Shown: piece after piece, positions 35,641 through 45,590 of the stretch | Layout: every line of letters starts with the position of its first letter | How positions within the stretch are numbered: the stretch's first letter is position 1 | Assembly: GCF_021134715.1 (NCBI RefSeq) | Contig: NC_060026.1 | Coordinates: forward strand, 4,774,001-4,838,000 | Source of the DNA: Daphnia pulex | Taxonomy: Eukaryota > Arthropoda > Branchiopoda > Diplostraca > Daphniidae | Length of the DNA: 64,000 bases | Reading direction: 5' to 3' | Made by a program: the position numbers and the translations under genes | Notes under the pieces: model-generated | The model's input: the letters and a program-made list of their open reading frames with translations, nothing else | The model's database searches: none | What the model was told of the DNA's origin: nothing

Positions 35641-35989
35641 GCCAATCGCTGTATTTCCATAGGACTTGCGTCCATTTCTTGTTGCTTTGACACAACGGAT
35701 ATCAGGGGAAAAATGAAATTAGAATCTTTTTTTTATGTTATCAGTAAACATATGTCTATCGACTACAGGAATATTATTTGAATCAGCGAAAGCCGTCCAA
35801 GATACGGTGACACATGTTGTATTCTCTAGGTCGTTTGAAAAAATACTAATGCGAGCTAAAAAAAGTTTTGAAACTAACGCACTCTATTGGTTCCGCCGAT
35901 CATGTGATCCATTTCTATTTGTTCTTCATGAACCACCGGTAATACCGGAAGATCACATGACTTTTAAGCCACCTCCCCAGTTTTTTAGG

Positions 35990-36130
35990 GAAGTCATGTG
36001 ATCGAAACTTTAAAGCTAAATAACTTCTAAAATACAAATTTCCGAGACACACATTAAATTTGAAATATTTATTATTTCTCTTAATTTTAGTATAAGTCAT
36101 TTTTTTAATTTCAACTGTCCTGGCCCTATT
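35990..36130 (-). repeat. Right terminal inverted repeat
   Basis: Reverse complement of the repeat at 28351-28497, with scattered substitutions and small indels. It ends in TGGCCCTATT. Confidence 0.8.
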
Positions 36131-37029
36131 GTTCTGTGTAAATGGCTGTAACTTCAGGTATACTTTTGACTAAATGAGCGTCCTTCCTTTGCTTTTTCGA
36201 TTTCAAATCACTAATCTTTCCGATGGAGGACTGGTAATAAAAAATTAATATAGCATTAAAGAGTTCTATATTGATAATCCAATTGTTACCTACATACCGG
36301 TTTGTCATAGCGAGGAACACCCCACATACAAGGTAAAGACTTCACTGGCAAATTAAAAAAGCCCCTTGGGCGCCTTTGGGATTTAGGTTTTGTTTAATTA
36401 GTTTCTAAAAGGTTGAAGTTTGTTCAAAAGTTGTTTTCTTTTTTTGTTGTGTGCCCTTTGGCTTTGAAATGTGGAACTTGGGAAACTGACATTTTAAAAC
36501 GTATCTGATCGATCTTATTGGTGTGAAGTAAAGTAAAGGGATTGAAGGGGTTTAACTTTTGTTGGTTGTACGAAGAATGAAAATTAATTATTTTCATAAT
36601 ACAATGCTTATGTTATTTATTTTTGCAGTCGTCGTGGCAATTGATATAAGTGTGAATTGCCTTTTAGAGTTGTATATTTTCCCGGTAGGTGGTTTCTTCT
36701 TCATGCAAGGCCGAAAAATGTCCAAACGCATTTTCAATTTATCTTAATTTAGAGGGCGTAGAAGCTAGGCCGCCCAAACGATCAAAAACAAAGTCGTGGT
36801 TGTTTATTAAAGATTAAATATCAGGGAAAAAAATTATTTTGTAATTTAGAATTAAAAAATAAAGAAAACAATTGTAAAATCTAGTAGATCAAGCGAGGGG
36901 TCGTCGTTAAAATTTAACGTTTCGTCGGAATACGTATGTTTTCGTTGGTGTTACGTTTTAAGAAAAGTTTTTCATCTTGGGTGGTCTGTTTTTGTAAATG
37001 ACTAAGTGTGCTCTGATCTGTTGTTAGTC
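36131..37029. other. Stretch without a recognised gene
   Basis: AT-rich; the open stretch 36559-36747 has a hydrophobic run but no context supporting a gene. Confidence 0.45.
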
Positions 37030-38190
37030 ATGGACCGATCAAGTAAACGTCCTGCTGCTTGCTCATCTTCGTGGGCCCAGAAGAAAAAGCACAGTAGAGA
37101 TACGCCTGTTTCGGAATTTAAAGAAGAAAATTTTAGTCAGATAACTGATTCGATTAAAGAGTGGGACATTTTGTTTATGTGTTGTGACACTCTGCTGAAA
37201 GATTCTCCTGGCGGGAGGTACAAGATTCTTATTGTTTGTTGTATGGACGCATCATGTTTTTTTTTCAAGTTGACGGCCATGAGCAGCAAAGGGGATTTCG
37301 GTTTGTTAGACGTACAGTTTAAAGAAATAGTATTGTTTGTCTGTTGTTGTAAGGACTGTTCTTTATATTTAGATTAGAAAAAGCTACATGTTGAAAAATG
37401 GTGTAGTTGTTGGGAAATGTGGTCGTGAGTCAAGTTATTCGTGGATGACTGAAAATCAATTTGATTTGAAAACTGATGCTCATTCCAGTGTAATTTATTA
37501 ATTGTTCATTTCTGATGGTGTTTGATTTGGCGTTTAATTTGTATTATTGGTTTGCTTTTTTTCTAGATCACTTTGAATTCCAAAGGAGGTGTACCTGACA
37601 TGGTGTATACGTTTGTGTCGTTGGAAAGCATTGCATCAATCAATGATGGCCAAGTAATAGGTATGGTAATAGAGAATAGAGGTAATAGAGAAGGTTTTCA
37701 AAATTGTATGGTTGTTTTTGAAAGATTTTGATTTTCAGATACATTTGGATATGTTTGTGATATTGGTGGCATGACTACCAGCGTTGTTCATGAATCGTTT
37801 GGTGATTACATGTTGGTGAACATGACTATTGGCTGTACCAATGAAACCCGAGTTTCGTCTTATAATGTTTCATTTGTGATTGTTGATCTTTATGATATGT
37901 TTTTTTAGTTGCTTATTTCAGGCATGGGTTTCGGTCATGGACATTGGTTTGGGCGATCTGGAATTCAGGAAGATTCAATTGTGGTTATCAAAGGGGTGAA
38001 GATTGAAAGGCGAGTGGAAGGTAGTGTTGGTGATACTGAGGTTGATACATAGATAGATCACTGAATCGGCATCGTTGGACTGAATATCAAGAATCAATAT
38101 ATATCCTGGTGTGACATTGCATTTTGTCATTGATGAGATGGCCGATGTTGCGCTCGCTACTGCAGAAAATCTTCCCACAAATTAAATTGG
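37030..38190 (+). pseudogene. RPA1-like single-strand DNA-binding protein fragment
   Basis: ATG 37030 opens 115 codons (SEFKEENFSQITDSIKEWDI ... GRYKILIVCCMDAS) matching the start of an RPA large-subunit OB fold. After stops, about 37565-37700 reads ITLNSKGGVPDMVYTFVSLE, then an apparent intron to 37740 and DTFGYVCDIGGMTTSVV, then 37920-38040 SGIQEDSIVVIKGVKIER. These are the DBD-A/B blocks of RPA1. Helitrons often carry RPA-like genes, and a Helitron Rep relic lies 17 kb away, so this is probably element cargo. Several stops make it non-functional. Confidence 0.65.
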
Positions 38191-38305
38191 GTTTGGATAT
38201 CCGGGATGGTTTACTTTTCCGAATAAACCATCGCTACTGCATCGAAAAAAAAAAATTATTATAAATTTAGTCTTGTACATTAATATTCCCATACTAATTT
38301 GATTG

Positions 38306-39031
38306 TCAGAATGACTTTTCAAGATATTCGAAAGCTTTTTCGTTTGGGGGTTCACGAATACCGTAATATCTTGTACAAGTAAACACCAAAGTCATGCTCT
38401 CTCGTTTGGTTTTTTCACCAAAGTATGTATACTTATGTTTGGGTTTCACAGTATTCGAAAAAATACACTCGACTACCGCACTCATAACAGAATCCATTTC
38501 CATATCGTTGATACGTGCAACTTGACTGTCACAACGCTTGAAAATTGGTCCAAGCACGATCGGCAAAGGTTTTTTCCCTCTCTTGGCTGTATAAGATCTA
38601 GTCATTTTCAATAACTTGAAAAATAAACTATTGGAATTTTTTTAAAACTTTCGTTGAGCGATCTGTTTCAGTGTTTCGTCATCTGTGTTCTGCAGATATT
38701 CAAAACATGCTTGTTCCTCATCAGTGAAGAATTTTTTGGCAATTTCGTTAGATTGATTTTCATTTCTGATTGTTATGTTGTAGTAGTTGTTTTGTTGTTG
38801 ATAAATTTTTTTGGGTGTGAAGTTTGGTCCCAAACCACTCAAAAATGGCTTATTGTTTGTCATATTCGCTTGCTGGTTTTCAGTTTCGTTTAACATGTAC
38901 TCGAATATGGAATCATGATTGCCTACATTTTCGGCACTAGTGTTGAAATTTTTCACATTCGGCACTATGTACAACCAATTCGGCACTGTCAACAGTTTCG
39001 AAGGACAAACCGTAATGTACTGGGTATGCAC
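38306..39031 (-). other. Two unrecognised minus-strand ORFs
   Basis: 38306-38611 (101 codons; KRGKKPLPIVLGPIFKRCDS, later KPKHKYTYFGEKTKRESMTL) and 38642-39031 (129 codons; Asn-rich, ending FTDEEQACFEYLQNTDDETL). Composition is protein-like, and both lie downstream of the RING gene on its strand, so they could be its later exons or separate element genes. No family recognised. Confidence 0.4.
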
Positions 39032-39433
39032 ATTTGGTACTAAGAACTACAAATTGGGCACTGAAACTGACAAGTTAATGAAAGAAAAACGAATCAGAGA
39101 ACTCATTTTTTTATGAAAAAAAAAAGAATTTTATTTGAAAAATGAAAGTAAAAATTAAGCATGAAGTTCACAGCAGCGATCATCATCAGGGAGGGCTTTA
39201 AATTTTTTCGCATTAAAATCAGAGTAAAATTTTGCAAGGGAAAGTAAAAGAGACTCGGACGAGATTTTTTTGCTGTTGTGGTAATTACACAATCAAAAAA
39301 GCTTTCCATTTAATATGGTATATGTTTTGCGCTCTCTTCTAAGTTTGTGTCCTTGAAGGAGCATTTCTTTGTACATTTCGGAAATTTGGGATTCTTTAAA
39401 AGGACATCAATAAGGAGATAAAAGGGCAATCCA

Positions 39434-40218
39434 TTACGACGGCGGATTCCACAATGTAAATTTAGCATTAAAATTATACACACCATCTACAATAAATTTG
39501 GCTACTCCATAGTGGCCCAGTAGACTTTCGTCATCCGTCTCATTTAAAAGGGGAAAATACGCTAGCTTTGAGTAGCCGTTGTGAAGCTCTTTGGTCATCC
39601 TTTCAAGACCATCAATAAGTGTTTCTTTGCTAGAAATGCCTGTCTTTATTTCGTCAAACTGCCCAAAAAATTTACCATCCATTCCAGCTTCACCAGTAAA
39701 AAGATTTTCTTTCGTAAAAATATTCAAATCTGGAAGCTGAAATCATAAAAAAAAGAAAAAAAATTCCGAATGAACATAACCAATCAAAAAAATAATCATA
39801 ACATCATTAGTAAGTATTAAAAAAATTTACCTTATCCACATGTAAGGTATACATATGGTCGGCCAATTGATTGGGCAACTCCTCACGACTTCTCGAGTTG
39901 CTGGGCAGATCAAGAAGTCGTTGCAAAGTAACATTCGGCGGGAAACCATTAATTCCTTGCTCAGGAACTTTCCATTCCAATCTGTATAACGGACATTGTA
40001 CCTCAAATAAAAAGATCATAAAAATTAGATTAAAGATAAAACAAAAACTTAAATTTACTTAATACCATGTAATGTAACCAATACTGTTTGACGATTCCCG
40101 AAATGCAAGGCCCCATGCAAAACGTGTGCTGACATGGTAGCACTTTCGGTCTGCGGAACCGGTCCAGGCACACGCTGCACGTCAGCAGCTCATCAACCGT
40201 ATCAACAAAACTTTGCAT
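39434..40218 (-). CDS. RING-domain protein related to TRIM/NHL-type E3 ligases
   Basis: Minus-strand exons 40066-40218 (ATG 40218; an alternative ATG is 40251), 39831-40001, and 39434-39736 join in frame at GT-AG sites. Exon 1 has LLTCSVCLDRFRRPKVLPCQ then HTFCMGPC, exon 2 VQCPLYRLEWKVPEQGINGF and PPNVTLQRLLDL, closely following the RING plus linker of NHL-1/TRIM-type ligases. The last RING ligand is Tyr (CPLY) where Cys (CPxC) is expected, so one zinc site is likely impaired. Exon 3 (KENLFTGEAGMDGKFFGQFD ...) has no recognised domain, and no B-box or NHL repeats follow. Possibly a partial duplicate of a host gene. Confidence 0.65.
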
Positions 40219-40656
40219 CTTCAATGCGGTATAAAAAAAGACGTCCCGCAAGACCGCAAACCTTCATGAAACGAAAAAAAAAAGAAAACAAAGAAAAAGT
40301 CATCACTGGACGAAACTAAAAAGTGGAAGCAGGGAAGATTTCCGTCAGCATGTTAGAAAAATTGGTTGAATCAAACAACGCCTTCTTCGCTCCCTATTAT
40401 CTCGCATTCCTCATCATCAAAGAAATGGAAGGGTAAAATAAACAGACTCGTATTGTTAAGATGTTAAGAAGAAGTGAAACAATTTTGAACTATCACATTC
40501 GCATGCAAATGACATTTTATCGCAAAATCAACAAAAACATCGCTAATCTATTAGGCCATCACATCGATTCTATCAGGGCCCTACTGGGCAGTCATTATTG
40601 GAAATTTTCATTAAGTCAGTTACTCCCTGGAACAAGCCGGAATCAATGGTAAAAAA
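40219..40656. other. Stretch without a recognised gene
   Basis: Short open stretch 40461-40652 on the plus strand (MLRRSETILNYHIRMQMTFY) could be an exon preceding the ORF at 40657; no homology recognised. Confidence 0.35.
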
Positions 40657-41052
40657 ATGGAGAATTTTTTTGAACAAATGAAAACTAAGTGCATCATCCA
40701 GCCAAAGTTAAACGATGACGAAACTGTTCCGAATAAAAAAGCTGCTATCCAGCATTTTGCCATCATCCACAACGTTGACGAACCAGTGTCGCTGGAAGAA
40801 AATGTAGCATCGGCTTTTAAAACTGTACTGATGATGAATGAAAAGAAATTGGAGAAAGAAATAAAAAAAGAAATTGGGATCATGTCCACAAGAAAATCTT
40901 TCTGGAAGAATATGATCAAAGAGAGAGTTTTGGAATATGCATTAGATTTTGTCATCATGGACGACTCTGATTGCGACTTTAATCCTAAACTTGATCGAGA
41001 CGAGAAATTGACAATCGACTTCGCATCAAAGGATTACATTTTTTTAAACTAA
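40657..41052 (+). CDS. Uncharacterised 131-residue ORF
   Basis: Open from ATG 40657 to stop TAA. Strongly charged, with a Lys/Glu helix (MNEKKLEKEIKKEIGIMSTR) and an acidic end (DDSDCDFNPKLDRDEKLTID). The TTTATTTT-like context and a probable upstream exon at 40461-40652 suggest the C-terminal part of a longer protein. Reads like a transposon-encoded accessory protein; no family recognised. Confidence 0.35.
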   Translation: MENFFEQMKTKCIIQPKLNDDETVPNKKAAIQHFAIIHNVDEPVSLEENVASAFKTVLMMNEKKLEKEIKKEIGIMSTRKSFWKNMIKERVLEYALDFVIMDDSDCDFNPKLDRDEKLTIDFASKDYIFLN

Positions 41053-41226
41053 AGCCTTACGCAGCAATGCAAATGTATCTGGAATGTAGTAAGGAATTAA
41101 GATTTGATCACCTGGGACAAGTATGTCTAGCATGCTCTTACCTAGTATGCCATCCCTCGACATCATTATTTGTACGGACTTTACGGTGATGCTGACACCA
41201 ATTTGCAATCGGCTATGTAGATGAAT

Positions 41227-42260
41227 TCAACCATGTGTTTGTGACGAATCCAAACCATTTTTTAAAAGCTTTCGGGCGTAATGGTTGACAATATCACGTA
41301 TAGTCGATGAGAGACGTTCAGAATTGGGAATGATTTTGGCTTTCGGGAGAAAGTGTAAACTCATAATTTGTTTGCAAAGAAGGGGCACAGATTTATCTGT
41401 GCGGAAGTGTGGCACTAGTCCAATTTTTTTTTGAATTGCCTTAAAAGGCATTGAGTCAAATGGAAATCGCAACCAAAAATTTGAACACCTTCGCCAAAAA
41501 CAATTCGAATGCTCTGCAAAACGGCCTTTTTGAAGTCACAGATAAATTCTACTACACGTGTTTACTTTTTAAGAACATATTTAAAAAGCAATTAGAGGAC
41601 CTTTTCGTCTTTGCGTTGTCTTAGCGACATCAGAACATAAGCTAATGGGACTTGCTTGTTTTGTGTACCACTTCGCATCATCGCATGAATGGTCCACAAC
41701 TACATGAACGGGGCCTTAACAATGCTAAAAGTTCCTTCGAGATACCACCGCTTCGTTGTTTTTAGTGGTTTAAAGTTGAGCCTTAGAAAAGAATAATAAA
41801 TGCCGAGCAACATCGACATCGATGTCAAAAATTTTAAAAACCTGGGAAAGAGCTTTTTCTAGCAACTTGAACCTTAAGCTGATGGAATTAGGTGGGCGAG
41901 AATCTTTCCTAAATTTGTTTATACTATGACACCAGTTTCCAATTTTGGGGAGCAAATTTTTCTTGTTACTGGTAAAAAGTTTATATAGAAGCGGCTCTAC
42001 TATAGAATTGTCTTATCTTTGTGCTTTATGCCATTGCGCTTGGCGTCTCGCAGAAGTTTAAGATGGACGTCAAGACAGTGAAGTTGTTGGCGCTCAGGAA
42101 TGTGTTCACGTTCAAGGACAAAAGTTTGACCAGTTTGCTTAACATACGACTAACAGGAAAGTTTCCTTCTTGGCCGGTAATTGCAGCGATGAAGCACAGT
42201 TCCGTCTGAATTTGTTCTCCATTTGCCAAACTTATTGTGTACTTTGGAGAGATCGACGAG
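41227..42260 (-). pseudogene. Broken minus-strand coding-like region
   Basis: Open pieces at 42026-42229 (LANGEQIQTELCFIAAITGQ, then LSKLVKLLSLNV), 41770-41955 and 41227-41472 (KAIQKKIGLVPHFRTDKSVP, then IRDIVNHYARKLL) lie in different frames with stops between. Protein-like composition on one strand for about 1 kb suggests a decayed element gene; family not recognised. Confidence 0.35.
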
Positions 42261-42338
42261 AAAGATTGATCCTCTAAAAAACAAAAAAAAAATTAAAATA
42301 TGAAGAAAATAAATAATGACAATAGGCATACCGTTTTC

Positions 42339-42972
42339 CTACACCATCCAGAAACTACCACCACGTGAACATATCCTTCTCAACGTGAATATTGTTCCTC
42401 TTCCTTGAAATTGTATGGGTGACCAACTTTGGACGTTCTTGACGTTTTCGGTTTTTTGCTTGCTGCTCTCGAATGTTGGCTTCAAACACACCCCAGTCAG
42501 TTCCTGAACTCCTGGTTTGATTTGAGAGATGCGACGCCGATTCATCGTTTTCTAGTGGGGAAGGCATTGGCCAATCACCATTCACTCCAAATTCAAAATG
42601 TTCAAAATGATTGACGAGATGCGACGCCAATTGATCATTTTCTGATGGGGGAGGCATTGAAAAATCAAAACTTACTCCAAACTCTAAATTCGGCGGAGGA
42701 GGCTGCGGCAAATCCCAGTCTGGGTAATGGTCAAATTGTTCTGGTAGAGGCGGTGGAGGAGGACTACACTCGGCGAAATTTTGGGTGGAGGAGCACTACT
42801 TTCTTGTTGGTTGTGTAGTGGGCCGTCAGACCTCTGCAAAGCAAACTCGGTTAAATTTTCGAATGGAGGAACACTACTTTCCTGTTGCTTGTGTAGTGGG
42901 CTGTCAGACCTCTGCAAACTAGATTCGTCGAGGATTGTTGGAATCGTTTGTCTGCTACCTTTCACTGGGTGA
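42339..42972 (-). other. Proline-rich ORF built of two tandem repeat pairs
   Basis: Minus-strand frames 42684-42965 and 42355-42711 overlap with one frame change near 42780. The first carries two copies of LQRSDxPLHxQQESSxPP; the second two copies of FGVxxDxxMPxPxENDxxAS. At DNA level the units are about 75 and 82 bp. A run of PPPPP lies between (SPPPPPLPEQ). Disordered, perhaps a transcription-factor-like or element protein; an AG acceptor precedes 42971. Confidence 0.45.
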
Positions 42973-43789
42973 TTTGGCGGCCAATACCGATCCTACAATG
43001 ACAAATGGCAAATTGTTTGTTGGCGAACCAATAGAAGTTATGGCGGAAATAAGGTCTTGGTAAAAGTAACGCCTAACTCCAGAACTCAATAACAGCTAAA
43101 ATCTAAAAATCTAGTTTAGAATACATAACGTGATTGAATCAAATATTAGTACTGGTCACAGATAAATTTTTCAGCAATGGCGTTATTAGTTGCGTGTCCG
43201 TCCAGTTTCTTAAAACCAATTTTCCCTATGTTGTCTCCCGTTTCCTACCACGTTATTATAAATATTTTTACTTCAACAATGTAAATGACTACCGATCACA
43301 GACAAATCCCTTTTGCTACATAAACAATTAAGGTTGTCTGTGGTGTCAAGTATATTACAAAAAAGTAAAGGGTACCATAGGAATCAAGTACACTTGAATT
43401 CTGGGTTTTCTTCTTCATATTTCAGAAATCTATCCTTTTTCGAACACTGCTTTCCTTGCTACAATGTAATTTACACAAAAATGTTTTAAATTACAGTTCA
43501 CTCCACGAAATTATTTTGAATTGAAACTTACATGTTGAAGATCAATCTAATTTGAAATTTTCCATTCTCCCCTTTTTTATGGTAGGTAACAGTAACGAAA
43601 CAGTCTTCGGACAATCCAGATATTGGCCTCCAACTATATCCCTCAACTACACAACGTGTCGTCATTTCCTATGTTAATTACATTGGCGAAATCCATATTT
43701 TTTATCTTTAACGAGCAATCCACCACTCAAGCGCACCACATGGACCCCCCTTTTTTCCCATTCCGCTCTTGGGTCCCCACCAGGCTTGT
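42973..43789. other. Stretch without a recognised gene
   Basis: AT-rich. Short open stretches have no recognisable homology. Confidence 0.45.
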
Positions 43790-44572
43790 GAGTATCGCTA
43801 GCGCTCCCGATAGCAATATTAGCGGCGATAGACTTAAATGTAGCGCTAAAACATTAGGCTGGATGTAGCGTAATGTAGCACCGGTTTATTCTAAATTAGG
43901 CTATCGGAAACACTAGCATTGATATTAGTTATTGTGATAGCGATAAAATAAGAAAACTTTTCGTAATTTCATTGTAAGACTGCCTAAATTTAGAGTTTCG
44001 CCATTAATTTGCAGGATCAAATCTCAGAGAGTCCTTGCTCCGGATCAATTGTCAATGGCAAAGCAAATTTTACCTGGCGATAAAAAATATTTTTTTATTA
44101 TTCTTGGAAAACCCAAACATAACTAACATTTGTGGCAGATCCTATCAGGATTGCAGTATCAACGTTCTAAAAAGATTAAGAATACCAGAAATATTTAAGT
44201 GTTACGTGTCTATAGTCTACACTAGATTTTTTAAAGATATAACTCGGCGGTGATGTTAACAGAATATTTTCTTAGATAGGGCGAATTTTGTTTAAAATTT
44301 GAACCCATATTGATGACTTACATTTTGATTCCCTTAAGTTTTGTGATCTAATCGAAAGAATCTCACAACAAAGTTTGTTTAAATTTTTTTGCAAATCTAA
44401 TATAATTTTTTCAAGCTCACGAATATTTTTCAATATTGCTTTAAGTATCGCTATCGCTCGCGGCGGTAGTTTCTCGCGATAGTATCGGTAGCGGTATCGG
44501 AGATACAGGTTAAACTAAATAGCGCTATCGCAACCGGTGATATTGCGGAGACTATCGATCGATCGAGGGACT
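43790..44572. repeat. Element-like stretch with CGATAGCG palindromic ends
   Basis: Both ends are dense in GATAGC / GCTATC words (43797-43925: TATCGCTAGCGCTCCCGATA; 44447-44572: AAGTATCGCTATCGCTCGCG ... GACTATCGATCGATCGAGGG), while the 500 bp between are plain AT-rich DNA. The ends are roughly complementary to each other, as in foldback elements. Confidence 0.45.
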
Positions 44573-44639
44573 CCCTTACCGAAATTTTCTCACGTTGCTG
44601 ATTCATACAAACCCATGATATTTCAGTCTACTAAAATGA

Positions 44640-45590
44640 TCAATAATCCAATAAGGAATAACATCCCCAAAAGAAAAAAATCGTCCAAATAGACCACGAC
44701 CTAAATGCCCTATGCTCGAAGTCACACGACGATGGGCTTAAGAAGTTTAGTAAACACCCATGGGCTTGATGCCAAACTGAACGCCATGCAAGTGAATGGC
44801 CAAATCTTCCCCACCAATGAAACTGTAAAAGATGTTGGTTTGACTCATTAACGGGAACGAGTAAGCGTTTCATAAAACGATCTTTTCCATTCAGCAACCC
44901 CGGTTTGAACAAATGCTTGGCGTTCTTCAACCCCTCCATTTTGTAATGTCGATGAACGAGAAAACTATTTAAGGCTTTTATGTGAATAAATGGCCTCAAC
45001 GACCCGTTACTCTTCGGCCTAAGAAAAAAAAATAAAAAAAACCTGGCTTTCAACCTCCCTCAAATCTCCCTTTCGAATTTACTCAAAAACTTCCTCGTCG
45101 GCTATGTTAAGTTGAGATTCCGACAAATTCATATTAGAGGCCAGTTGGGAATGGAAGGAGGGATTAGTAAATTGTAATCGATAGCCATTAGAAACCACGC
45201 TCAAAATCTAAGGGTCATTTAGAACAGACGACCAGTTAGAGGCAAAGAAACGAAGCCTGCTTGCTATTTGGGCTGACGCGTCAGGCGCATGGATTGCGGA
45301 AGGAAACTTATCTGTTAATGACAAAAAACAAGGTAACGAATCAAACAAAGGTACATACCTGGCACGGTTGTTGGAATTGAAGCCGGCATTTCCCGTACCC
45401 CGGCCTTGGAAGTAACTCGGCCGATTTTCGTTGAAGCTACTGTAGCCATCTTCCGAGCCGTTGTAACCTCCTTAGGAGCCGTTGGTGCGATTAAAATAAA
45501 TAAAATAATTATCCTGATTTCGCCAAATAAAACAGTTTTGTTGCATGAGTCAAAGGTTTCGCCATTAATTAAATTTAACCCTCGTTTTTT
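44640..45590 (-). pseudogene. DIRS-type reverse transcriptase relic
   Basis: Minus-strand reading from 45590 downward: a Gly/Asn-rich gag end (SYFQGRGTGNAGFNSNNRA), then ASRLRFFASNWSSVLNDP, VVSNGYRLQFTNPSF, then NGSLRPFIHIKALNSFL, HRHYKMEGLKNAKHL, VPVNESNQHLLQFHWWG, and in another frame MAFSLASSPWVFTKLLKP and VVYLDDFF (YLDD catalytic pair). This order and wording fit DIRS-like elements, which use a tyrosine recombinase. Stops and at least two frameshifts; no recombinase or RNase H end was seen. Confidence 0.75.

Larger units (their letters stand above)
28351..36130 (+). mobile_element. Large TIR-bounded composite DNA transposon (7.8 kb)
   Basis: The left end 28351-28497 (AATAGGGTCAGGACTGATGA ... 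AAAGTTTCGATCACGTGA) is matched by the reverse complement of 35990-36130, with about 85% identity by eye over ~145 bp, ending TGGCCCTATT. Inside, left to right: a broken THAP domain, an L2/CR1 retrotransposon, a TAF6 gene fragment with introns, an orphan exon, and a minus-strand SWIM zinc-finger fragment. THAP domains are typical of P and Kolobok transposases, but no catalytic core was found. No convincing target duplication beyond a possible TA. Confidence 0.65.
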
